This document shows positions 8,658-16,308 of a stretch of 34,132 nucleotides of DNA, in pieces; the stretch's first letter is position 1, and each line of letters opens with the position of its first letter. The position numbers and the translations under genes are program-made. Source of the DNA: Tannerellaceae bacterium (GTDB lineage: Bacteria; Bacteroidota; Bacteroidia; Bacteroidales; Tannerellaceae); NCBI GenBank assembly GCA_031264865.1, contig JAISDJ010000034.1, forward strand, positions 1 through 34,132, given 5' to 3'. The notes beneath the pieces are model-generated. The model had not been told where the DNA came from, did no database searches, and was given only the letters and a program-made list of their open reading frames with translations.

Positions 8658-10085
8658 ATGTTAAAACAAGGCATCCTCACCGTATACTTTCTATACCTCA
8701 GCTTCGGAGCAACCGTATGGGGACAAAACCCCACATTATGCCGAACCGGTTTCACCTACGAAATCAGCCAATCCCCCAACTGGGGAAAGGGAAAACCCAT
8801 AATCACAGCCATATATCCCTATTCGCCCGCCGAACTCGTAGGCCTAAAAACAAACGACATCATCGAATCAATAGACGGAATTGCAGTAACAAACCTAACC
8901 CCCGACGACATCCCGGCACTACTAAATCCCGCAGAAAAAAACGAAATAACCCTTACCGTTACAAACCTTGAAACCTCAAACAAGCAAGTAACCGTAGGAA
9001 AAGAATGCAAACGAAACGACGCAATCACCGAAGACCAATTAGCCGAAGCCTTTGCCATGTACAGCCTCGAAAGCACCAGCGAACGAATCTTCACCTGCCC
9101 CTTTCAAACAACAACCGCCAGCGATACAATCGATTACGCCCTCTTTCACACCTTCGCCTTCGGCCCCGTTGACCAAGACAACCAAAAGCTCGAAGAAGCC
9201 ATAAACACCGCAATCGAAAAAGAACTAAGAAAAAAAGGCCTGGCCCTCAACGCCGCCAACCCAGACATACTCATACAAACCTACTACCACTACAAGAAAA
9301 ACCCCAACTACCGGGGCGAAAACAAAGTAACCGTAAGCAAACCAAACACCTACCGCTACGACCTAACGTTAAACCGTATGCAAAAATTCCCCTTCCTCAG
9401 CCACTCCGCTGCCGAAGCCGAAGCGCAATACCTCCTACAACTAGGCTTTCGCCTGATAGACCAACGATTCACCCGTGGCCGCATCCTCTGGGAATGTGAA
9501 GCAAACGAAATGCTGGACTCACCCTTCCGCCTGGAAAACTACGCCCAAACACACATCCCCCTCATGTGCATGCAATACCCTTATACCAAGTATAGCCGCA
9601 ACGTACAATTCAAAATAAACCGCAAAGCCTACAACTACACCGGCATAAGCTACAATATCAACAAACTAGAACAAGTCATGACCGTACGCCCGGGCTCGCC
9701 AGCCCAAACAGCCGGCATCATAGCCCGCGACATCATAGAAAAGATAGACAATCACCCACTCAACCATACCGCAGACGAGTTCACCGCCGCCTACAAACAA
9801 TTCATTACCAATACCATGAAGTACCGCGATCCCAAAACGCTCTTCACCGACGCCAACGGATTCACCCACTGCATGTATTGGGACAAACTCCAGTACATAC
9901 AAGTAGCCGAAGCCATGCAGAACCCCAAAAACATGGCACCCTTCACCTACCTGTATAAATTCGCCCCCTATGTAAACCCGTCGGGCATAAACACCTGCAC
10001 CTTCTACATCAAACGAGGCAAAGAAAAACTAGAATTACACATTCGCCCCACCCTACACGAAGAGGCGATGATCCAAATAAACTAA
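8658..10085 (+). CDS. Exported protein with PDZ - DUF4136-like - PDZ layout
   Basis: 475 residues with a signal peptide at 1-22 (...SFGATVWGQ). First PDZ about 45-115: 'ITAIYPYSPAELVGLKTNDIIESIDGIAV'. Middle region about 140-285 resembles DUF4136: 'DYALFHTFAFGP', then 'EEAINTAIEKELRKKGLAL' and 'NPDILIQTYYHYKK'. Second PDZ about 325-400: 'VRPGSPAQTAGIIARDIIEKIDNHPL'. No protease domain or catalytic triad is present, so the PDZ modules are probably used for peptide or partner binding in the periplasm. It lies 17 bases upstream of mutS2 and is likely cotranscribed, although the two products act in different compartments. The order of the domains is unusual to me. The function is unknown. Confidence 0.85.
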   Translation: MLKQGILTVYFLYLSFGATVWGQNPTLCRTGFTYEISQSPNWGKGKPIITAIYPYSPAELVGLKTNDIIESIDGIAVTNLTPDDIPALLNPAEKNEITLTVTNLETSNKQVTVGKECKRNDAITEDQLAEAFAMYSLESTSERIFTCPFQTTTASDTIDYALFHTFAFGPVDQDNQKLEEAINTAIEKELRKKGLALNAANPDILIQTYYHYKKNPNYRGENKVTVSKPNTYRYDLTLNRMQKFPFLSHSAAEAEAQYLLQLGFRLIDQRFTRGRILWECEANEMLDSPFRLENYAQTHIPLMCMQYPYTKYSRNVQFKINRKAYNYTGISYNINKLEQVMTVRPGSPAQTAGIIARDIIEKIDNHPLNHTADEFTAAYKQFITNTMKYRDPKTLFTDANGFTHCMYWDKLQYIQVAEAMQNPKNMAPFTYLYKFAPYVNPSGINTCTFYIKRGKEKLELHIRPTLHEEAMIQIN

Positions 10086-10102
10086 ACGAACAACACCAAC
10101 AC

Positions 10103-12538
10103 GTGATATACCCACATAATTTCGAACAGAAAACAGGCTTCGACAAAATCCGCCAACTCATCACCGAAAAATGCCTCAGTCCGCTAGGCCAAGAGAAAGT
10201 AACGGCCATGACTTTCTCGGCCAACTTCAACACCGTATCCGAACAACTCAACCAAACAGACGAATTTGTACGCCTCCTGCATGCCGACGACGAGTTCCCC
10301 GACGCCTATTTCTTCGACCTCCGTCACTCCCTCAAACGAATCCGACCAGAAGGAACCCACCTCGAAGAAAAGGAACTATTCGATCTCAAACGCTCCCTCC
10401 AAACGATCAATGACATAATCCGCTTCTTCCGCCCCCCCAACGGCGAAGCCCCCCTCTACCCCACCCTCACGGCCCTGACCAACGGCATCATCACATTCCC
10501 CCACCTAATCACCCAAATAGACGCCATAATAGACAAGTACGGAAAAGTAAAAGACAACGCATCCCCCACCCTCTCACAAATCAGGAAAGAGATAGCCACC
10601 ACGATGAACAGCATCTCCAAAAACCTGCAATCCATACTCCGTACCGCTCAGGCCGAAGGAGTCGTAGACAAAGACGTAGCTCCCACCATGCGCGACGGAC
10701 GCCTGATGATCCCCGTATCCCCCGCCCACAAACGCAAAATACGAGGCATCGTACACGACGAATCAGCCAGCGGAAAAACCGTCTTCATCGAACCCGAAGC
10801 CGTCGTAGAAGCCAACAACCGCATCCGCGAACTCGAGTCAGACGAACGCCGCGAGATCATGAAGATACTAACAGACTTCACCAACCTCCTCCGTCCCCTG
10901 GCCCCAGACATACTACAATCCTATACCTTCCTGGCCGAAATAGATTTCATCCGCGCAAAAGCCCTCTTCGCCGATCAAATCCACGCCATTCGACCAGACC
11001 TGGAAAACAAGCAACAAGTAGACTGGATCCGCGCTATACACCCCCTCCTCTACCTCTCACACCAAAAACAAGGCAAAGAGGTAATCCCCCTCGACATCAT
11101 GCTAACAGAAGAAAACCGCCTCCTCCTCATCTCCGGACCCAACGCCGGAGGCAAGTCCGTATGCCTCAAAACAACCGGACTACTCCAATACATGCTACAA
11201 TGCGGCCTCCTCATCCCCCTATACGAACGCTCCAAAACCGGCATCTTCTCCAGCATCTTCATCGACATTGGCGACGAACAAAGCATCGAAAACGACTTAA
11301 GTACCTATAGCTCGCACCTCATCAACATGAAGCACTTCGTAAAGAACGCCAACAACACAACGATGATCCTCATCGACGAATTCGGAAGCGGAACCGAGCC
11401 ACAAATAGGCGGAGCCATAGCCCAAACCCTACTCGCCCGTTTCAACCACAACAAAAGCTTCGGCGTAATAACCACCCATTACCAAAACCTCAAACACTTT
11501 GCCGAAGCGACCGACGGCGTCGTAAACGGCGCAATGCTCTACGACCGCCACCTCATGCAGCCCCTGTTCAAGCTCTCCATAGGCAATCCCGGCAGCTCAT
11601 TCGCAATCGAGATCGCCCGCAAAATAGGCCTTCCCGAAGACGTCATAACCGACGCCTCATCAATCGTAGGCTCCGACTACATCAACATGGACAAATATCT
11701 CCAAGACATCGTCCGCGACAAACGATACTGGGAAACCAAGCGCCACAACATCCGCCAACAAGAAAAGAAGCTGGAAGACCTCACCACCCACTACGAACAA
11801 AACCTCGACACCCTAGAAAAACAACGCAAAGACATTATCCGCCAAGCCAAAGAAGCCGCCGAACAAATTATAATCGACGCCAACGCCAAAATAGAAAACA
11901 CAATCCGCGAAATAAAAGAAGCACAAGCCGAAAAAGAACAAACCAAACAAGCCCGCAAAGCCCTCGACAACTTCAAAGCCTCCGTCCTAAAAACCGAAGA
12001 AGCCAACGAGAAACCCGTCCGCCAAATAAAGAAGCCAAAGAAGCCCACCACCCCTTCATTCAACAAAGAAATAATAGAACCCGGCGACAACGTCCGTCTA
12101 AAAGGACAAACATCCGCCGGAACCGTACTAGAACTCCACGGCAAGCAAGCACTAGTAGCCTTCGGCATGATCAAAAGCACCGTAACACTAGACCGCCTCG
12201 AAAAAGTCAGCAAAAACCAACTAAAAGAAGACATCAAGAAGAGTACCTTCGTAAGCGCCCAAACAACAGACGACATGCGCGAAAAGAAGCTAAACTTCAA
12301 GCAAGAACTAGATGTCAGAGGAATGAGAGGCGACGAAGCCCTCCAAGCCGTCACCTATTTCATAGACGACGCCATTCTGGTAGGCGCCTCCCCCGTCCGC
12401 ATCCTCCACGGAACAGGAACCGGTATTCTCAGACAACTAATACGCGATTACTTACACACCCTCCCCGGCATCCACACCTACCACGACGAACACGTACAAT
12501 TCGGAGGAGCCGGTATCACCGTTGTAGAGCTGGAATAA
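10103..12538 (+). CDS. mutS2: Endonuclease MutS2 (ribosome/recombination control)
   Basis: 811 residues from a GTG start at 10103, family length. The MutS-type core lacks the mismatch-recognition domain, as usual for MutS2. Walker A 'SGPNAGGKS' is at 344-352, 'STYSSHL' (about 400-406) is the ABC signature region, Walker B 'MILIDEFGSGTEP' is near 421-433, and the H-loop 'TTHY' is near 457-460. A long coiled coil follows (about 540-650), then a KOW-like linker ('ELHGKQALVAFGMIKSTV') and a C-terminal Smr nuclease domain with 'LDVRGMRGDEAL' (about 734-745) and 'ILHGTGTGILR'. In other bacteria MutS2 suppresses recombination and rescues collided ribosomes. Codons here are strongly C-ending, matching a strand-wide skew. 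The stop is followed by a weak 7-bp hairpin (12529-12556) without a T tract. Confidence 0.96.
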   Translation: MIYPHNFEQKTGFDKIRQLITEKCLSPLGQEKVTAMTFSANFNTVSEQLNQTDEFVRLLHADDEFPDAYFFDLRHSLKRIRPEGTHLEEKELFDLKRSLQTINDIIRFFRPPNGEAPLYPTLTALTNGIITFPHLITQIDAIIDKYGKVKDNASPTLSQIRKEIATTMNSISKNLQSILRTAQAEGVVDKDVAPTMRDGRLMIPVSPAHKRKIRGIVHDESASGKTVFIEPEAVVEANNRIRELESDERREIMKILTDFTNLLRPLAPDILQSYTFLAEIDFIRAKALFADQIHAIRPDLENKQQVDWIRAIHPLLYLSHQKQGKEVIPLDIMLTEENRLLLISGPNAGGKSVCLKTTGLLQYMLQCGLLIPLYERSKTGIFSSIFIDIGDEQSIENDLSTYSSHLINMKHFVKNANNTTMILIDEFGSGTEPQIGGAIAQTLLARFNHNKSFGVITTHYQNLKHFAEATDGVVNGAMLYDRHLMQPLFKLSIGNPGSSFAIEIARKIGLPEDVITDASSIVGSDYINMDKYLQDIVRDKRYWETKRHNIRQQEKKLEDLTTHYEQNLDTLEKQRKDIIRQAKEAAEQIIIDANAKIENTIREIKEAQAEKEQTKQARKALDNFKASVLKTEEANEKPVRQIKKPKKPTTPSFNKEIIEPGDNVRLKGQTSAGTVLELHGKQALVAFGMIKSTVTLDRLEKVSKNQLKEDIKKSTFVSAQTTDDMREKKLNFKQELDVRGMRGDEALQAVTYFIDDAILVGASPVRILHGTGTGILRQLIRDYLHTLPGIHTYHDEHVQFGGAGITVVELE

Positions 12539-12578
12539 ACAGTAAATCGTTCCAGCACAATACACTCCCGCCAACATT

Positions 12579-12607
12579 TGTATCTATTTAACTGTTATAT
12601 AGATACA
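12579..12607. promoter_or_regulatory. 9-bp inverted repeat TGTATCTAT-N11-ATAGATACA
   Basis: Perfect arms at 12579-12587 and 12599-12607, 21 bases before the ATG of the truncated AraC-type gene. It could be an operator or the remains of a recombination site. There is no T tract, so it is not a convincing terminator for mutS2. Confidence 0.5.
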
Positions 12608-12627
12608 GAAACCAAAAAAAGATAAGT

Positions 12628-13179
12628 ATGAATAATTTACGTTTTGACCGAACAGGCCAATTCTTTCAACCGGAATTGCCTGCAGCGCATCAATCAACCA
12701 TGTTCAGGTACTATACGCTTGAAGAAAACCAGCTATTCAAAGTTGACAATAAAGAATTTGTGCATTTCTTCTTCCTCTCAGAAGGAGAAATACGAATCAG
12801 CGGCGTCAAAAGCACCAAGTCTGTGATAACATCAAAAGAATTCTTTTTCATACCTAACAACCGGTTTATATGCCGTTCTATAAAAGAATCAAAGTTTATT
12901 CTTTTTTCTATTAACAGGTTCCATTATCAAGTAAACAATGATCTATATGCAGATATTATACCTGTAATTACAGCGCTTAGGGAACGCCATTCGCCGCAGA
13001 CAACCCCTCCCCTGCTTTCACTGTTTGTAGAAATATTGACCGGCTACCTGAAAGACGGTTTTGACAATGAACATCTGCAAACGCTCAAACAGAAGGAGTT
13101 ATTTATCATTCTACAGGCGCTTTATACCGAAGGATATGATAATGACCTTGCAATGTATGGCAGGTTATCATTATCTTGA
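12628..13179 (+). pseudogene. AraC-family regulator lacking its DNA-binding half
   Basis: 183 residues. It matches the N-terminal ligand-sensing half of Bacteroidetes AraC-type regulators: cupin-like strands 'LEENQLFKVDNKEFVHFFFLSEGEIRISG', 'ITSKEFFFIPNN' and the linker helix 'LQTLKQKELFIILQALYTEGY'. In full-length relatives this helix is followed by about 120 residues with two HTH motifs. Here the frame ends 15 residues later with unrelated sequence ('DNDLAMYGRLSLS'), and the next gene's promoter begins at 13181. No HTH is found in any forward frame after it. It may be a decayed gene, or a short protein that still binds ligand or dimerises. The break point is probably near 13140. Confidence 0.7.
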
Positions 13180-13180
13180 C

Positions 13181-13188
13181 TATCTTTG
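13181..13188 (+). promoter_or_regulatory. -7 box TATCTTTG of the ABC-F gene
   Basis: An exact TAnnTTTG match begins one base after the stop of the truncated regulator and 28 bases before the ATG at 13209. The -33 element is not clear. A downstream transcript would carry the ABC-F and probably the MFS gene. Confidence 0.6.
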
Positions 13189-13208
13189 TGCCCTTACTTT
13201 AAGACTGC

Positions 13209-15032
13209 ATGATAAGTTTTTTACAAATAGACAGGCTTACAAAAAGCTTTGGTGATTTACTACTCTTTAATGACATTACATTCGGCATTGCCCAAGGGCA
13301 AAAGATCGGATTAATTGCAAAAAACGGTTCGGGAAAGACTACCCTGTTAAACATCATAGCCGGGAAAGAAGATTACGACAGCGGTTCGGTCGTTTTCAGA
13401 AACGGTTTACGTTTAGGCTATCTGGAACAATCGCCGGCCTATCCCACAGGGCTATCTGTTCTGCAAGCCTGCTTTTATTCGCAAAACGAAACCGTACGGT
13501 TAATTGCCGGAACAGATCAGATGAAAGCCTGGGAATACGAACAAAAAGCCAAGCAAATCCTCTCTCAACTAAAGATAACTGATGTCAACCAACGTATAGA
13601 AGAACTCTCGGGAGGTCAATTAAAACGTGTCGCCCTCGCAAACGTTTTAATTACTGAACCTGAATTAATCATACTGGATGAGCCGACCAACCATTTAGAC
13701 CTCGAAATGACCGAATGGCTCGAAGGATACCTCAGCCGGCAAACAATTAGCATTCTAATGGTGACGCACGACCGGTACTTTTTAGACCGGGTATGCAATG
13801 AAATCATGGAAATAGACCGCCAACAAATCTTTCATTACAAAGGAAACTACAGTTACTATCTCGAAAAACGACAAGAAAGAATCGATACCCAAAACACGGA
13901 AATCGAACGGGCGAACAACCTGCTTCGTAAAGAACTGGAATGGATGCGCAGGCAGCCGCAAGCTCGCGGAACAAAAGCGAAATACCGGATCGACGCTTTC
14001 TACGAATTAGACAAGAAAGCCAAACAACAAAGGGAGGCAGGCAATGTAAACCTCGATGTAAAATCATCGTATATCGGTTCAAAAATATTTGAGGCTGTCC
14101 ATGTTAGTAAAAGCTTTGGCGATACCAAGATTGTAGAAGACTTCAACTATACATTTGCCCGCTACGAAAAAATGGGTATTGCAGGCAACAACGGAACAGG
14201 GAAATCTACTTTTATAAAAATGCTGATCGGCGAAATAGAACCCGACAAAGGTCATTTCGATATTGGTGAAACCGTTAAGTTCGGATATTACAGCCAGGAC
14301 GGACTCCAATTCAACGAACAAATGAAAGTAATCGACGTCGTACAGGACATTGCTGAATACGTTGATTTGGGAGACGGGAAAAAGTTAAGCGTTTCCCAAT
14401 TCCTGAACTATTTCCTGTTTACTCCCGAAAAGCAACACAACTACGTTTTCAAACTAAGCGGAGGCGAAAAGCGCCGCCTCTATCTGTGTACCGTCTTAAT
14501 GCGCAATCCGAACTTCCTGGTATTAGACGAGCCTACCAATGATTTAGACATCGTAACTCTGAATGTATTGGAAGAATACCTGTGCAATTTCAAAGGCTGT
14601 GTGATTGTTGTATCCCACGACCGCTATTTCATGGACAAAGTAGTAGACCATTTGTTAGTTTTCAGAGGAAACGCAAGCCTAAAGGATTTTCCCGGCAATT
14701 ACACGCAATACCGTGATTGGAAGGATGTACAGGAACAAGCAGAAAAAGACGCCGAAACAGCCAACCAAAAGAAACTATCCCCAATCCCGGACAAATCAAC
14801 CCGAAAAGAAACAGAAAAAAAGAAACTCACATTCAAGGAACGAAAAGAGTTTGAAACATTAGAAACCGACATAGCCAGCCTGGAAACAGAAAAGGCAGAA
14901 CTAGAAACCGCCATGAGCAGCGGCACGCTAAACAATGACGATCTGTTAGCCAAATCAGAGCGAATCGCCCGGGTGATAAACGAAATAGACGAAAAGACAA
15001 TGCGCTGGCTCGATCTAAGCGAATTTATTTAA
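13209..15032 (+). CDS. ABC-F ATPase, Uup-like
   Basis: 607 residues. Two ABC cassettes and no membrane segments, so a ribosome- or DNA-junction-associated ABC-F protein rather than a transporter. First Walker A 'GLIAKNGSGKTT' at 34-45, signature 'ELSGGQLKRVALA', Walker B 'LIILDEPTNHLDL'. The linker 'WMRRQPQARGTKAKYRIDAFYEL' is characteristic of Uup. Second Walker A is 'GIAGNNGTGKST', signature 'KLSGGEKRRLYL', Walker B 'FLVLDEPTNDLDI'. The last ~75 residues form the Uup-type C-terminal coiled coil (LTFKERKEFETLETDIASLETEKAELE). It is 12 bases upstream of the MFS gene on the same strand. Antibiotic-resistance ABC-F proteins are an alternative, but the linker and C-tail favour Uup. Confidence 0.93.
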   Translation: MISFLQIDRLTKSFGDLLLFNDITFGIAQGQKIGLIAKNGSGKTTLLNIIAGKEDYDSGSVVFRNGLRLGYLEQSPAYPTGLSVLQACFYSQNETVRLIAGTDQMKAWEYEQKAKQILSQLKITDVNQRIEELSGGQLKRVALANVLITEPELIILDEPTNHLDLEMTEWLEGYLSRQTISILMVTHDRYFLDRVCNEIMEIDRQQIFHYKGNYSYYLEKRQERIDTQNTEIERANNLLRKELEWMRRQPQARGTKAKYRIDAFYELDKKAKQQREAGNVNLDVKSSYIGSKIFEAVHVSKSFGDTKIVEDFNYTFARYEKMGIAGNNGTGKSTFIKMLIGEIEPDKGHFDIGETVKFGYYSQDGLQFNEQMKVIDVVQDIAEYVDLGDGKKLSVSQFLNYFLFTPEKQHNYVFKLSGGEKRRLYLCTVLMRNPNFLVLDEPTNDLDIVTLNVLEEYLCNFKGCVIVVSHDRYFMDKVVDHLLVFRGNASLKDFPGNYTQYRDWKDVQEQAEKDAETANQKKLSPIPDKSTRKETEKKKLTFKERKEFETLETDIASLETEKAELETAMSSGTLNNDDLLAKSERIARVINEIDEKTMRWLDLSEFI

Positions 15033-15044
15033 TAATATAGCTAT

Positions 15045-16223
15045 ATGAACGAAGTAAAACCTCAACTCTGGAACCGTAATTTCATCCAATGCTGCACAGC
15101 CTACTTCTTAATGAGTTTTGCATTCTATATGCTTATGCCCACAATGCCTGTTTACCTGGTGGAAGAATTGGCTATCAACCCGTCTAAAGTAGGCTTAGCC
15201 TTATCAAGCTATACAATCGGACTTCTCTGTGTCCGTCCTTTTTCGGGTTATCTTGTAGACAGTTTTTCCCGGAAACCGCTCTATCTGTTTGCTTTCCTTA
15301 TGTTCTCCCTGTTATTCATCGGCTATTTGTTTGCCGCTACCGTTATGCTCGTAATGGCCGTTCGCTTTATACAGGGAGGATTTATGGGACTGACCTCCGT
15401 ATCGGGAAATACAATTACCATTGATGTAATACCCTCTCAAAGGCGTGGGGAAGGTATCGGATTCTATGGATTGACACTCAATTTAGCCATGTCGCTGGCG
15501 CCTCTTGTTGCCGTTTCCCTATACGATTTCAAAGGATTCCATACATTAGTATTAATTGCTTTAGCCATAGCGCTCACAGGGGTAATGTCTGTTTTGCCGA
15601 TTCGGAATCCGGAAAGGGAGAAAGCGGTGCGTCCTCCTTTATCATTAGATCGTTTCATACTCATTAAAGGCCTTCCTTTTGTGCCCTCTTACCTGTTGAG
15701 CGCCATTCCTTACGGTATGGTTGTTTCTTTTGTTGTATTGTATGGTAAAGAAATCAATATCGCAACTCCCGGATACTTCTTTATATTCATGGCTATTGGT
15801 GTAGGGATCGCCCGCCTCGTATCAGGCAAATTGATAGACAAAGGAAAGATACACCTTGTAGCCATCATCTCACTAACGGTACTTATCGTGGGATTCACGG
15901 CCTTCTCCCTATTCCATAATGCAGCGACCTTCTTTATTATGGCGCTGATTATAGGCGTTGGGTTCGGCATCAGCGTTCCGGTATTCCAATACTTATTTGT
16001 AAATGTAGCTCCGCATAATATGCGAGGGACAGCCACATCCACCTACCTCACCTCTTTCGACCTGGGAGTAGGTATCGGCACACTCTCCGCCGGATTCATA
16101 GCCTCTCACCTCAATCTGGCAGCAGCCTACCTGGCAGGCGCTGGTTGCTGTGCCCTGTCATTAGTAACCTACCTCCTATTAACAAAACCGTCTTACGAAA
16201 AAAATAAACAGATAGATAAATAA
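15045..16223 (+). CDS. MFS transporter, drug-efflux-like
   Basis: 392 residues with about 12 hydrophobic segments, the first at 16-40 and the last at about 360-380. The loop between segments 2 and 3 reads 'GYLVDSFSRKPLY', the MFS motif A (GxLxDrxgRkxxL). 'RFIQGGFMGLTSVSGNT' carries the motif-B-like Arg and Gly pattern. It is an inner-membrane proton-driven exporter; the substrate is not readable. It sits 12 bases behind the ABC-F gene and was probably cotranscribed, and both lie behind a truncated AraC regulator, as in small resistance loci. No terminator follows before the convergent permease gene, only 9-nt repeats. Confidence 0.9.
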   Translation: MNEVKPQLWNRNFIQCCTAYFLMSFAFYMLMPTMPVYLVEELAINPSKVGLALSSYTIGLLCVRPFSGYLVDSFSRKPLYLFAFLMFSLLFIGYLFAATVMLVMAVRFIQGGFMGLTSVSGNTITIDVIPSQRRGEGIGFYGLTLNLAMSLAPLVAVSLYDFKGFHTLVLIALAIALTGVMSVLPIRNPEREKAVRPPLSLDRFILIKGLPFVPSYLLSAIPYGMVVSFVVLYGKEINIATPGYFFIFMAIGVGIARLVSGKLIDKGKIHLVAIISLTVLIVGFTAFSLFHNAATFFIMALIIGVGFGISVPVFQYLFVNVAPHNMRGTATSTYLTSFDLGVGIGTLSAGFIASHLNLAAAYLAGAGCCALSLVTYLLLTKPSYEKNKQIDK

Positions 16224-16262
16224 ATAGATAATATAGATTTCCCTTTTCTCCCCGTCATCTCA

Positions 16263-16289
16263 ATTGTCCCTATTGTCCCAATTGTCCCC
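16263..16289. repeat. Three 9-nt ATTGTCCC repeats
   Basis: ATTGTCCC starts at 16263, 16272 and 16281, an exact 9-base period, in the 85-base gap between the convergent MFS and permease genes. The copies hold no hairpin of note and no function is evident. Confidence 0.75.
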
Positions 16290-16308
16290 CTTACCGAAAA
16301 GAATTACA

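Noticed and set aside
11791..12354. A 187-codon minus-strand ORF in mutS2
   Set aside because: It is antisense to the coiled-coil and linker region of mutS2; Ser/Leu-rich composition is the mirror of C-rich codons.
12529..12556. Hairpin GCTGGAA/TTCCAGC as mutS2 terminator
   Set aside because: 14-base loop, short stem and no T tract; too weak to call.
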